A stretch of 9,512 nucleotides of DNA from the NCBI GenBank assembly GCA_947369305.1, contig CANBLA010000031.1, positions 1-9,512 on the forward strand. The letters run 5' to 3'. Below the pieces are notes generated by a model. That model was not told where the DNA came from. It ran no database searches and saw only the letters and a program-made list of their open reading frames with translations. Each line of letters begins with the position of its first letter. Within the stretch, counting starts at the first letter, position 1. This document shows positions 1 to 4,977 of this stretch, piece by piece. Source of the DNA: an uncultured Clostridia bacterium. Lineage in GTDB: Bacteria > Bacillota_A > Clostridia > TANB77 > CAG-508. Made by a program: the position numbers and the translations under genes.

Positions 1-528
1 TTTTCTGGCTTCTTTCAAAACTGGTTCTGGAAACTCATTTGGTAAATCAAATTCTTTGATAACCGATAACATATCAATTCCTGCTTGATTCGTATTTCCT
101 AAAACTTCTACAATTTCACCTTCTGCATTTTTTCCTTTTTGTGGATATTTTACTATTCGTACCACAACTTTATCGTTATTTTGTGCATTTTTTATGTGAT
201 TTTTCGAAATGAAAATATCTGTATTAAATTTTTTGTCATCTGGCACAACAAAACCAAAATTTCTACTTTTTTGAAAAGTTCCAACAACTGTTTCTTTCTC
301 ACGTTTTACGACTTTTAAAATCTTAGCTTCAGCCCTTCTATCTTCTCCTTTTTCTTTCAAAATTTTTATCTCTACTTGATCGCCATTTAGTGCATTATTA
401 ACAAATTGAGTGGGAATAAAAATATCTTCTTTTTCCTTTTCTTCGAATTCAACAAATCCAAATCCTTTTTCATTGGCTCGAAAAATTCCAATCATCTTTC
501 CTTTTTTCTTTTTCTTACTTTTACTCAT
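1..528 (-). CDS. rnr: Ribonuclease R, N-terminal part (runs off the left edge)
   Basis: This is the first 176 codons of RNase R, a processive 3'-5' exoribonuclease that degrades structured RNA and works with tmRNA/SmpB in RNA quality control. I translated it by hand from the edge. It starts MSKSKKKKKGKMIG and has two cold-shock/OB domains: one at about residues 11-58 (GFGFVEF, then DIFIP) and one at about 80-130 (GTFQKSRNFGFVVPDD, then DIFIS). These are followed by the family-typical stretch GIDMLSVIKEFDLPNEFPE. The catalytic RNB domain lies outside the window. The start is supported by GAAAGG at 535-540, 6 bases upstream. The winged-helix segment that precedes the first OB domain in Bacillus RNase R is absent, and a lysine-rich run takes its place. 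The gene lies downstream of secG in the same direction, as in many Firmicutes, but a hairpin separates them. Confidence in identity is high. Confidence 0.93.
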   Translation of the reverse strand, partial: MSKSKKKKKGKMIGIFRANEKGFGFVEFEEKEKEDIFIPTQFVNNALNGDQVEIKILKEKGEDRRAEAKILKVVKREKETVVGTFQKSRNFGFVVPDDKKFNTDIFISKNHIKNAQNNDKVVVRIVKYPQKGKNAEGEIVEVLGNTNQAGIDMLSVIKEFDLPNEFPEPVLKEARK

Positions 529-555
529 TGTTTTCCTTTCATTAACATACAATTT

Positions 556-587
556 AAAAAGGCAGTATATCCCTATACTGCCTTTTT
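556..587 (-). terminator. Strong hairpin terminator between secG and rnr
   Basis: The arms AAAAAGGCAGTATA (556-569) and TATACTGCCTTTTT (574-587) pair perfectly around a TCCC loop. On the minus strand the hairpin lies 7 bases after the secG stop and ends in a T-run. The plus-strand side also carries a T-run, so the structure could work both ways. It lies only 27 bases before the rnr start. The rnr transcript must therefore come from read-through or from a promoter within or upstream of the hairpin. Confidence 0.8.
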
Positions 588-594
588 TTCGTTT

Positions 595-843
595 TTACAT
601 AACATACAAAATATCTAATACAACTGTCAAAACAAAGAAAGCAATCATCAAACCAATTGTGACTCTTTTCATTTTTCCTTCTGCTGTTCTTCCTTTGTTT
701 TTTTCATAAAAGTTATTGGCTCCAGCTCCCATTACTGTCCCCGAAGCTCCACTATCTTCTTTTGATTGTTTTAAAATAAGTACGACTAAAACAGCACATA
801 TGATAAAATAAATTCCTATTAATATATTTTTTGCGATTTCCAT
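595..843 (-). CDS. secG: Preprotein translocase subunit SecG
   Basis: This encodes an 82-residue inner-membrane protein of the SecYEG channel, which helps SecA-driven export. It has the family's layout. A first membrane segment at about residues 5-24 (ILIGIYFIICAVLVVLIL) is followed by a short Gly/Ser/Ala-rich cytoplasmic loop with a KEDSGASGTVMGAGANNFYEKNKGRT-like pattern, of which only the GA-rich core is diagnostic. A second membrane segment covers about 61-80. The length is usual for SecG. The ATG start has GGAGGG at 853-858 with 9 bases of spacing. A promoter lies directly upstream (888-916), so the gene can be expressed independently of the upstream membrane-protein gene. A hairpin follows the stop. 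Confidence 0.93.
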   Translation of the reverse strand: MEIAKNILIGIYFIICAVLVVLILKQSKEDSGASGTVMGAGANNFYEKNKGRTAEGKMKRVTIGLMIAFFVLTVVLDILYVM

Positions 844-887
844 TTATTATAACCCTCCAATTTTTTCCAATTCCTAATTTGTTTTAT

Positions 888-916
888 ATTGTATCATACG
901 ATTTATAAAAAAGCAA
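888..916 (-). promoter_or_regulatory. SigA-type promoter of secG
   Basis: On the minus strand there is TTGCTT (911-916), 17 bases of spacing, and an extended -10 TGATACAAT with TACAAT at 888-893. Transcription would start near 881, about 38 bases before the secG ATG. The -35 box overlaps the short hairpin at the end of the upstream gene. Confidence 0.7.
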
Positions 917-923
917 GCTTTTT
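908..923 (-). terminator. Possible weak hairpin at the end of the upstream gene
   Basis: A six-base-pair stem (AAAAAG / CTTTTT) with a four-base loop overlaps the stop codon of the gene ending at 922. A T-run follows on the minus strand. The stem has only one G-C pair, so termination would be inefficient. The overlap with the secG -35 box may simply reflect AT-rich sequence. Confidence 0.3.
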
Positions 924-1818
924 ATGGTAATAATGAACATTCAATATTGGTTTTTCCTATCAACTCATTATTTTTATATTTTAAAATGCTTACTGCAGGC
1001 TCTCCTTCATATCTTGGAATTTCAACTAAAATCTCCATTACACCATCATTATCAACATCTAAAATATTTACATTTTCTAAATTTAAATAATATTCTGCAT
1101 GCGTAGTTTGGTTCCATTTACTTTTTTCAATGTATGCCAAATCTTGAACTAATTCTCCCGTAGTATCATATAAGGATATTTTCGAATATCCTGTGGTTTT
1201 ATTGTTCAAAATTGTAATGTATTCATCTGTTCCGTTCAAATCCAGATCTACCATTATCGTTTTGACTAAATTAAACTCTGAAAGTTTACTATTATTCTCC
1301 AAAACAGCTGCTGGCAAAGTATTAATGATTTTAATGTCCTTTGGAATAGCAGAATAATTTTCAGATATTGCAATTTTTCCAACACCTTGAATAGCCACTA
1401 AATTATCAAATATAGGTTCTGTCAATTTCCCAAGTGTAGAATTTTCATAAGCAAAATTTTCGTAATTATAATAAGTTATAACATATTTATCCTTATTATC
1501 ACTAGTATTATCAATGTATTTTAATTCTACTAAATCCATTTTTGTTGTATCTAAAATCAATCCATTGTATAAAACAATTAAGTTTTCATTCATTACCTTT
1601 CTGTTGCTGGTATCTGTTGCATCTACAGTTGCACTTTTTTCCACATTATCACTTGAAACTACATTGCTTAAAAGATTAGCAATCGTATCAACTTCTGTTT
1701 CATTCTTGGTAATTTTATTTTCTGCTAATAAATTTTGTGGTTCCTCACTATATTCTGATAAGTTCATCATATAATAAATTAAAATCGCATTTCCAATTAT
1801 AAGTATGACAATAATCAT
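922..1818 (-). CDS. Membrane-anchored protein with DxDxNG calcium-binding-like (FG-GAP/VCBS-type) motifs; N-terminus frameshifted
   Basis: This open frame encodes 298 residues. A membrane segment at residues 1-18 (MIIVILIIGNAILIYYMM) is followed by a polar, Asn/Thr/Ser-rich linker to about residue 80 and an extracytoplasmic domain to the end. Two acidic loops, DLDLNGTDE (191-199) and DVDNDGVME (254-262), resemble the calcium-binding loops of FG-GAP/VCBS or dockerin/EF-hand-like repeats and are typically followed by a beta strand. The ATG at 1818 has no convincing ribosome binding site. A better start with GGAGG lies at 1897 in another frame (separate entry), so the intact protein would probably be about 324 residues with a charged cytoplasmic tail. 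The substrate or role is unknown. The motifs suggest a secreted beta-propeller-like or VCBS-like fold, which is an inference. The gene has its own promoter and lies between dpaB and secG, with no clear link to either. Confidence 0.7.
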   Translation of the reverse strand: MIIVILIIGNAILIYYMMNLSEYSEEPQNLLAENKITKNETEVDTIANLLSNVVSSDNVEKSATVDATDTSNRKVMNENLIVLYNGLILDTTKMDLVELKYIDNTSDNKDKYVITYYNYENFAYENSTLGKLTEPIFDNLVAIQGVGKIAISENYSAIPKDIKIINTLPAAVLENNSKLSEFNLVKTIMVDLDLNGTDEYITILNNKTTGYSKISLYDTTGELVQDLAYIEKSKWNQTTHAEYYLNLENVNILDVDNDGVMEILVEIPRYEGEPAVSILKYKNNELIGKTNIECSLLP

Positions 1819-1897
1819 TAGACATACATTTCCGAAGCGATTGAAAATTTATTTTTTCTTGTTTTTCTTCTATTTTATCATCTTTGGTATCTTTCAT
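1748..1897 (-). pseudogene. Out-of-frame N-terminal start of the preceding gene
   Basis: An ATG at 1895-1897 has an excellent ribosome binding site (GGAGG at 1903-1907, 5-base spacing) and a promoter just upstream. It begins MKDTKDDKIEEKQEKINF, a charged stretch like the cytoplasmic tail of a single-pass membrane protein. The frame then continues into hydrophilic nonsense and stops at 1748-1750, while the membrane segment and all later sequence lie one base over. The needed shift is +1 and must fall between about 1848 and 1819, because the downstream frame has a TAA at 1849-1851. A slip or one-base loss in the TTTT run at 1844-1847 would give ...KINF-NRFGNVCL-MIIVIL..., a natural tail-to-membrane junction. 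This could be a true mutation, an assembly error or, less likely, +1 frameshifting. Confidence 0.6.
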
Positions 1898-1912
1898 ATT
1901 TTCCTCCGAAAA

Positions 1913-1931
1913 AATAATATATATTATTGTA
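1913..1931 (-). promoter_or_regulatory. Promoter of the VCBS-like membrane protein gene, with a 16-bp palindrome
   Basis: The extended -10 TGATACAAT has its TACAAT at 1926-1931 on the minus strand. The expected -35 region (about 1949-1954) is only TTTTAT, so the TG extension probably carries the activity. A perfect palindrome AATAATAT/ATATTATT (1913-1928) overlaps the -10 box and the expected start point. It could be an operator, but a pure A/T palindrome may arise by chance. The GGAGG for the ATG at 1897 lies just downstream. Confidence 0.5.
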
Positions 1932-1977
1932 TCATAAAAATCAAAAAAATAAAACCTTTTTCGTAAAAAAATTATAT

Positions 1978-2556
1978 TCATAAAATAATTGGCTCAATTT
2001 GTTCACCTTCTAAAGCATATTCTAATGTTTTTGTGATATATCTAAAATCACAAACAATAGAACGTGGCTTGGTAATTGGATTATCTTGCTTAAATGGTAC
2101 AAAATAATAATTTTTCCTGTTTAGCAATCTTCCTATATTTTCAGCAGCTCCACTTAGTCCATTATTTGTGCTAATTCCAATAACTACTGGTCTATTACAG
2201 CGCAAGTGTGATTTGACTGCCATTGTTACTGGTGTGTTAATAATATCATAACTCAGCATTGCAATTGTATTGCCTGAGCAAGGTGCAACAATTAATATAT
2301 CAAACATTTTCTTAGGACCAATCGGTTCTGCATCTGGAATCGTATGAATGATTTTATTGCCTGTTAAGGTTTCAATTTCTTCAATAAAATCTTGTGCTTT
2401 ACCAAATTTCGTGTCTAAAGTATAACTATTAAATGACATAATCGGAAATACATTTGCGCCCATTTTAACTAAGTTTTCCATTTCTTTTATCGTGGTTCGA
2501 AACGTGCAAAATGAACCTGTAAGTGCATATCCTATATTTTTTCCCACTAACTCCAA
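1978..2556 (-). CDS. dpaB: Dipicolinate synthase subunit B (flavoprotein)
   Basis: This is a homologue of SpoVFB/DpaB. With DpaA it makes dipicolinic acid from dihydrodipicolinate in the mother cell during sporulation; the product is loaded into the spore core with calcium and gives heat resistance. At 192 residues it is close to the usual ~200. Recognisable blocks are GYALTGSFCTF (9-19) near the N-terminus, AEPIGPKKMFD (76-86), LIVAPCSGNT (88-97, flavoprotein-type), MAVKSHLRCNRPVVIGISTN (112-131) and FVPFKQDNPITKPRS (152-166). The start is TTG at 2554-2556, set 7 bases from a strong AGGAGG (2564-2569). An ATG closer to the SD is out of frame and stops after four codons. In Bacillus the gene follows dpaA (spoVFA), but here it is alone, with a 606-residue surface protein gene upstream. 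Identity is confident. Confidence 0.92.
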   Translation of the reverse strand: MELVGKNIGYALTGSFCTFRTTIKEMENLVKMGANVFPIMSFNSYTLDTKFGKAQDFIEEIETLTGNKIIHTIPDAEPIGPKKMFDILIVAPCSGNTIAMLSYDIINTPVTMAVKSHLRCNRPVVIGISTNNGLSGAAENIGRLLNRKNYYFVPFKQDNPITKPRSIVCDFRYITKTLEYALEGEQIEPIIL

Positions 2557-2582
2557 AACATAACCTCCTTTTCTTTTAGATT

Positions 2583-2619
2583 AAGGAAATATTTTGCATC
2601 ATTTTATAAAATATTCCTT
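2583..2619. repeat. Inverted repeat upstream of dpaB
   Basis: AAGGAAATATTTT (2583-2595) and AAAATATTCCTT (2608-2619) are inverted copies with one unpaired A, separated by 12 bases. The repeat sits between the putative promoter and the dpaB ribosome binding site, so it would be transcribed in the 5' leader. It could be an operator or an RNA stem-loop. It has no T-run placed to make a convincing terminator. Confidence 0.5.
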
Positions 2620-2623
2620 ATTA

Positions 2624-2651
2624 TAGTCTATGAGATTATGTTAATTAGGTT
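2624..2651 (-). promoter_or_regulatory. Candidate mother-cell sigma-K (or sigma-E) promoter of dpaB
   Basis: On the minus strand, CATAGACTA (2624-2632) fits the sigma-K -10 pattern CATAnnnTA. AACC (2648-2651) lies 15 bases upstream and fits the short AC-centred -35. The Bacillus spoVF operon is sigma-K dependent, which supports this reading. A TATAAT (2620-2625) overlaps the same spot but has no good sigma-A -35 box. Confidence 0.45.
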
Positions 2652-2677
2652 GTGAATTATTTGATAATTTTTACATG

Positions 2678-2705
2678 AAAAAGACGATAGAATTTCTCTA
2701 TCGCC
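2678..2705 (-). terminator. Terminator of the Cys-rich surface protein gene
   Basis: On the minus strand GGCGATAGA pairs with TCTATCGTC (one G-U pair) around a five-base loop, followed by TTTTT. It starts 29 bases after the stop of the 606-residue gene and is a canonical intrinsic terminator. It separates that gene from dpaB, so dpaB should depend on its own promoter. Confidence 0.88.
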
Positions 2706-2734
2706 CTAAATTAAAATTTTCTACTAGGAATTTT

Positions 2735-4555
2735 TTATTTTGTATGTCCTTTTCCTTGTCCAACTGGAATTGTAATAATATCTTCTTCATCACAATTTAC
2801 GCAGTGTCTTCTTTCGGAACCGATCTTAGAAGCGGTTGCTTCTTCAATTAAACTGTAAATGTAGTTATGACCTGTTTTATTAATTTTTTCTTCTCTACCA
2901 CAGTCTTTACATACAATTTTGCCATCTACTGTACAAGTTGGCTCTGTTCTTACATTGTTGTGAGTTGCTGTCATCACTTTTTCTTCAGCAGTCATCAAAT
3001 CACCGTTACATACGGTACAAGTTCTTTCTCCATCGGTTAATTGTGTTTTGGTATGAACTGGTTCTTTTGTTGTTTTATAAGTATGACCTAATTTTTTAAC
3101 AGTTTCTGTTTCTGTACAACCATTTCTTTGGCAAGTTTTGGTTCCTTCTGCTGTACAAGTTGGCTTTGCTGAATCATTAGCATAATCAAAATCATGTACT
3201 AATTTTGCAATGGTTTCTGTTTTTCCGCAGTTTGTACAGATTTTTTTACCATCTGCTGTACAAGTTGCAGATTTTATTGAACTATTTCCAGCCATTGTTG
3301 TTACCCAACTATGTCCATCGGTTTCTTCTGTCCATGTTTTTCCACAATCTTCACAACTTACTTGTCTTAAACCTTTTGTTTCGGCTTGTGTTGTACTATT
3401 ACATGAACCTGTTTTTAACGTGTTCGTCTTAACTTTAGATGAATCGTAATCTGTTTTATCTGCATTCATTGGATGTCCTTTTGCCGGAATAACCTTTTCT
3501 TCTAATACTTTTTTACAATCTTCACAAACCGTTACTTCTAATCCATCTTTTTCGCATTCTGCTTCATAAGACTTTTCCGTGCTTGTAACTGGAGTATGTT
3601 CGATCATTGGGATTTCTCTTTCTACTTTTTGGTCTTCCGCATCACAAGTTGCATTTGCACATGTTACTTCTTCTTTACCTACTTCAGTACAAGTAGGTGC
3701 TTTCATAATTTTTCCTTTACCTACTTCGGTTCCAGTTAAGTCATGTCCAGTAGCATCAATTGTTTCTGTTTCAAATTCTGAGCAGTTTTTACATTTAATA
3801 ACTCTTTTTCCAGCTTTTGTACAAGTTGGATCTATTGTTGTAACATTTGCTGCTACAGTTGCATTAAAGTCATGAGCTGTTTTAGCAATTTCTTCTGTTT
3901 TTGTTTCTAAACATCCATTATCTGTACAATAATAAGTTCTTTCTCCTACTTTATTACAAGTAGCTTCTCTAGTTACAGTTGCTTCTTTTTCTGAACACCA
4001 TTTGTGCTCATCTTTTGTGGCTTTACAGCCTTTTGCAGTACATTTTGCAACTCCATTAACAGGTTTTCCATAAACGTGATCGGTTGCATTAGCTCTTCTT
4101 CCTTCTTGCATTCCATAATTTACATAGTGATTATATGCTTGTGCACAATTATCACCAAATCTCTTTTTTAAATCTGCATATTTGGCAATATAATGTTTTG
4201 CATCAAAACTTGCTGATGATGCTCTTCCTTCTTGCATTCCATAATTTACGAAATGATTGTATGCTGCTTCATAATTGTTTCCAAATACCTTTTTTAAATC
4301 TGCATTGTTTGCTAAATAATATTTTACGTCAAAACTTGATGATGCAATTCTTCCTTCTTTAATTCCATAATTGTAAAAGTGAGCTCTCAAAGCTGCTTCA
4401 TTGTTTCCAATTCTTTTCTTTAAGTCTGCATTGTTTGCTAGATAATATTCACTGTTAAATGTAGCATCATATACAGCAGCATTTGCTGATATTGTACTTA
4501 TCATGACAAATAATGCTACGAATAAAATAATTTTTGTAACTTTTTTTAAATTCAT
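2735..4555 (-). CDS. Secreted cysteine-rich repeat protein (unknown function)
   Basis: This encodes 606 residues. A signal peptide at 1-26 has a Lys-rich start, a hydrophobic core and the cleavage site ANA. Three repeats follow with an exact 42-residue period (33-69, 75-111, 117-153), each built as FDxxYYLANNADLKK, then a F/Y-rich helix, then NYGxxEGR. From about residue 170 to the end there are roughly ten degenerate units of the form TCT..G...C..C......GH. The Cys pair is spaced CxxC in most units and CxxxxC in some (210/215, 299/304, 475/480). I count 32 cysteines in all. The units resemble the Cys/His repeats common in gut Firmicute surface proteins and could bind metal or form disulfides, which is an inference. 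I see no LPXTG, SLH or other anchor and no enzyme motif. The start has AGGAGGT at 4564-4570 with 8-base spacing. The gene has its own promoter and terminator and diverges from a small DNA-binding protein gene that may control it. Confidence 0.85.
   Translation of the reverse strand: MNLKKVTKIILFVALFVMISTISANAAVYDATFNSEYYLANNADLKKRIGNNEAALRAHFYNYGIKEGRIASSSFDVKYYLANNADLKKVFGNNYEAAYNHFVNYGMQEGRASSASFDAKHYIAKYADLKKRFGDNCAQAYNHYVNYGMQEGRRANATDHVYGKPVNGVAKCTAKGCKATKDEHKWCSEKEATVTREATCNKVGERTYYCTDNGCLETKTEEIAKTAHDFNATVAANVTTIDPTCTKAGKRVIKCKNCSEFETETIDATGHDLTGTEVGKGKIMKAPTCTEVGKEEVTCANATCDAEDQKVEREIPMIEHTPVTSTEKSYEAECEKDGLEVTVCEDCKKVLEEKVIPAKGHPMNADKTDYDSSKVKTNTLKTGSCNSTTQAETKGLRQVSCEDCGKTWTEETDGHSWVTTMAGNSSIKSATCTADGKKICTNCGKTETIAKLVHDFDYANDSAKPTCTAEGTKTCQRNGCTETETVKKLGHTYKTTKEPVHTKTQLTDGERTCTVCNGDLMTAEEKVMTATHNNVRTEPTCTVDGKIVCKDCGREEKINKTGHNYIYSLIEEATASKIGSERRHCVNCDEEDIITIPVGQGKGHTK
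4097..4459 (-). repeat. Three 126-bp coding repeats in the surface protein gene
   Basis: The coding segments for residues 33-69, 75-111 and 117-153 repeat every 42 codons with no length change. Shared residues include YYLANNADLKK, the GNN or GDN turn, and NYG(I/M)(K/Q)EGR. The second and third copies share GMQEGR, and the first and second share YYLANNADLKK. This points to unequal duplication with later drift. The module is of a type seen near the N-terminus of clostridial exoproteins; I do not know its binding partner. Confidence 0.85.
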
Positions 4556-4620
4556 TTTTTCTTACCTCCTATTTTCTCATAACAAAATACATTTTTTATA
4601 GTAATATCAAGTAAAATAGG

Positions 4621-4632
4621 CCCCCTCCTTTC
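4621..4632 (-). promoter_or_regulatory. SD-like element far upstream of the start (possible mRNA stabiliser)
   Basis: The 5' leader of the surface protein mRNA contains GAAAGGAGGGGG. It lies about 28 bases from the predicted transcript start and 66 bases before the ATG, with no suitable start codon near it. The gene has its own proper SD at 4564-4570. The first ten bases match my recollection of the STAB-SD of Bacillus thuringiensis cry3A (GAAAGGAGGG), where ribosome binding shields the mRNA 5' end from decay. The function here is inferred. Confidence 0.5.
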
Positions 4633-4666
4633 TTCTAAAATTTACTAAATATTTTGTTATAAAAAT

Positions 4667-4695
4667 ATTATAGCACATATTTTCCATTTTGTACA
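4667..4695 (-). promoter_or_regulatory. SigA-type promoter of the surface protein gene
   Basis: On the minus strand there is TGTACA (4690-4695), 17 bases of spacing, and a perfect TATAAT (4667-4672). The transcript would start near 4660 and have a leader of about 105 bases. The -35 box is one of the TGTACA repeats, so a protein bound there would block RNA polymerase. Confidence 0.75.
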
Positions 4696-4735
4696 CATTT
4701 TTGTACACTTATTTTTAATTTTTTTTTGCGTACAC
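4687..4735. promoter_or_regulatory. Putative operator: three GTACAC repeats in the divergent intergenic region
   Basis: TTTTGTACACAT (4687-4698) and TTTTGTACACTT (4699-4710) are directly adjacent 12-bp copies matching at 11 of 12 positions. A third core, CGTACAC, is at 4729-4735. The first copy covers the -35 box of the leftward surface gene. The third overlaps TACACT (4731-4736), the best -10 candidate for the rightward regulator gene, which lacks a good -35. Tandem half-sites at about one helical turn are a usual target layout for ribbon-helix-helix proteins, and such a gene lies immediately to the right. That this protein binds here is an inference. Confidence 0.6.
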
Positions 4736-4767
4736 TATAGATAGGCAAAAAATTAGGTGGTGAAAAT

Positions 4768-4968
4768 ATGGAAAAATTACAAATTAATGCGAATAAAAAA
4801 GGTGTTGACACCATCACTAGAACCATCCGAATGAATGGTCATACCTTTGATAGAATTACGGAAATTGCAGAAAAAAATAACATTAGTTTCAATAATGTTA
4901 TTAATCAAATTATTGAATATGGCTTAAATAATATAGCAGAAGACTCACAAAAAGAAGCTAATAAATAG
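4768..4968 (+). CDS. Small ribbon-helix-helix (Arc/CopG-like) DNA-binding protein
   Basis: This 66-residue protein has the ribbon-helix-helix pattern. A beta strand TITRTIRMN (15-23) with alternating polar residues would enter the DNA major groove as a dimer. Helix A follows at about 24-38 (HTFDRITEIAEKNN), then helix B at about 40-56 (SFNNVINQIIEYGLNNI). The start has AGGTGG (4755-4760) close upstream. It is the only plus-strand gene in the window. It diverges from the Cys-rich surface protein gene across a region with three GTACAC repeats, which suggests self-regulation and control of its neighbour. No toxin gene follows, so an antitoxin role is less likely. Its 3' end overlaps the converging transporter gene by 11 bases within a shared hairpin. 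The fold call is fairly secure; the target is inferred. Confidence 0.85.
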   Translation: MEKLQINANKKGVDTITRTIRMNGHTFDRITEIAEKNNISFNNVINQIIEYGLNNIAEDSQKEANK

Positions 4969-4977
4969 CTTCTTTTT
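4949..4977. terminator. Bidirectional terminator containing both convergent stop codons
   Basis: AAAAAGAAGCTA (4949-4960) and TAGCTTCTTTTT (4966-4977) pair perfectly around the loop ATAAA. The hairpin has a T-run on each strand, so it can end transcripts from both directions. The regulator's TAG (4966-4968) and the transporter's TAG (4958-4960 on the minus strand) occupy mirror positions at the top of the stem. Confidence 0.88.

Noticed and set aside
406..709. Two plus-strand open frames of 70 and 99 codons at the left
   Set aside because: They lie opposite rnr and secG and across the terminator, have Phe-rich composition from reversed AT-rich coding DNA, and lack ribosome binding sites.
1748..1981. 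A 77-codon minus-strand frame starting at an ATG overlapping the dpaB stop
   Set aside because: The ATG at 1981 has no ribosome binding site and its upstream part is promoter DNA. Only the part from the ATG at 1897 looks real, and that belongs to the frameshifted gene.
2547..2561. ATG start for dpaB at 2559-2561
   Set aside because: It is only two bases from the SD, out of frame, and stops after four codons. The TTG at 2556 is correctly spaced and in frame.
3205..4362. Several plus-strand open frames opposite the surface protein gene
   Set aside because: They mirror the repeats of the real gene on the other strand, show no signal peptide, start site or family resemblance, and are long only because the repeats lack stops in that frame.
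4097..4735. CRISPR array or phage attachment site suggested by the repeats
   Set aside because: The 126-bp repeats are coding and in register with the protein, and the GTACAC repeats are too short, adjacent and few for an array. No cas gene or integrase is present.
4768..4968. Antitoxin of a toxin-antitoxin pair
   Set aside because: Ribbon-helix-helix proteins are often antitoxins, but no toxin-sized gene follows on the plus strand; the next gene is a convergent transporter.
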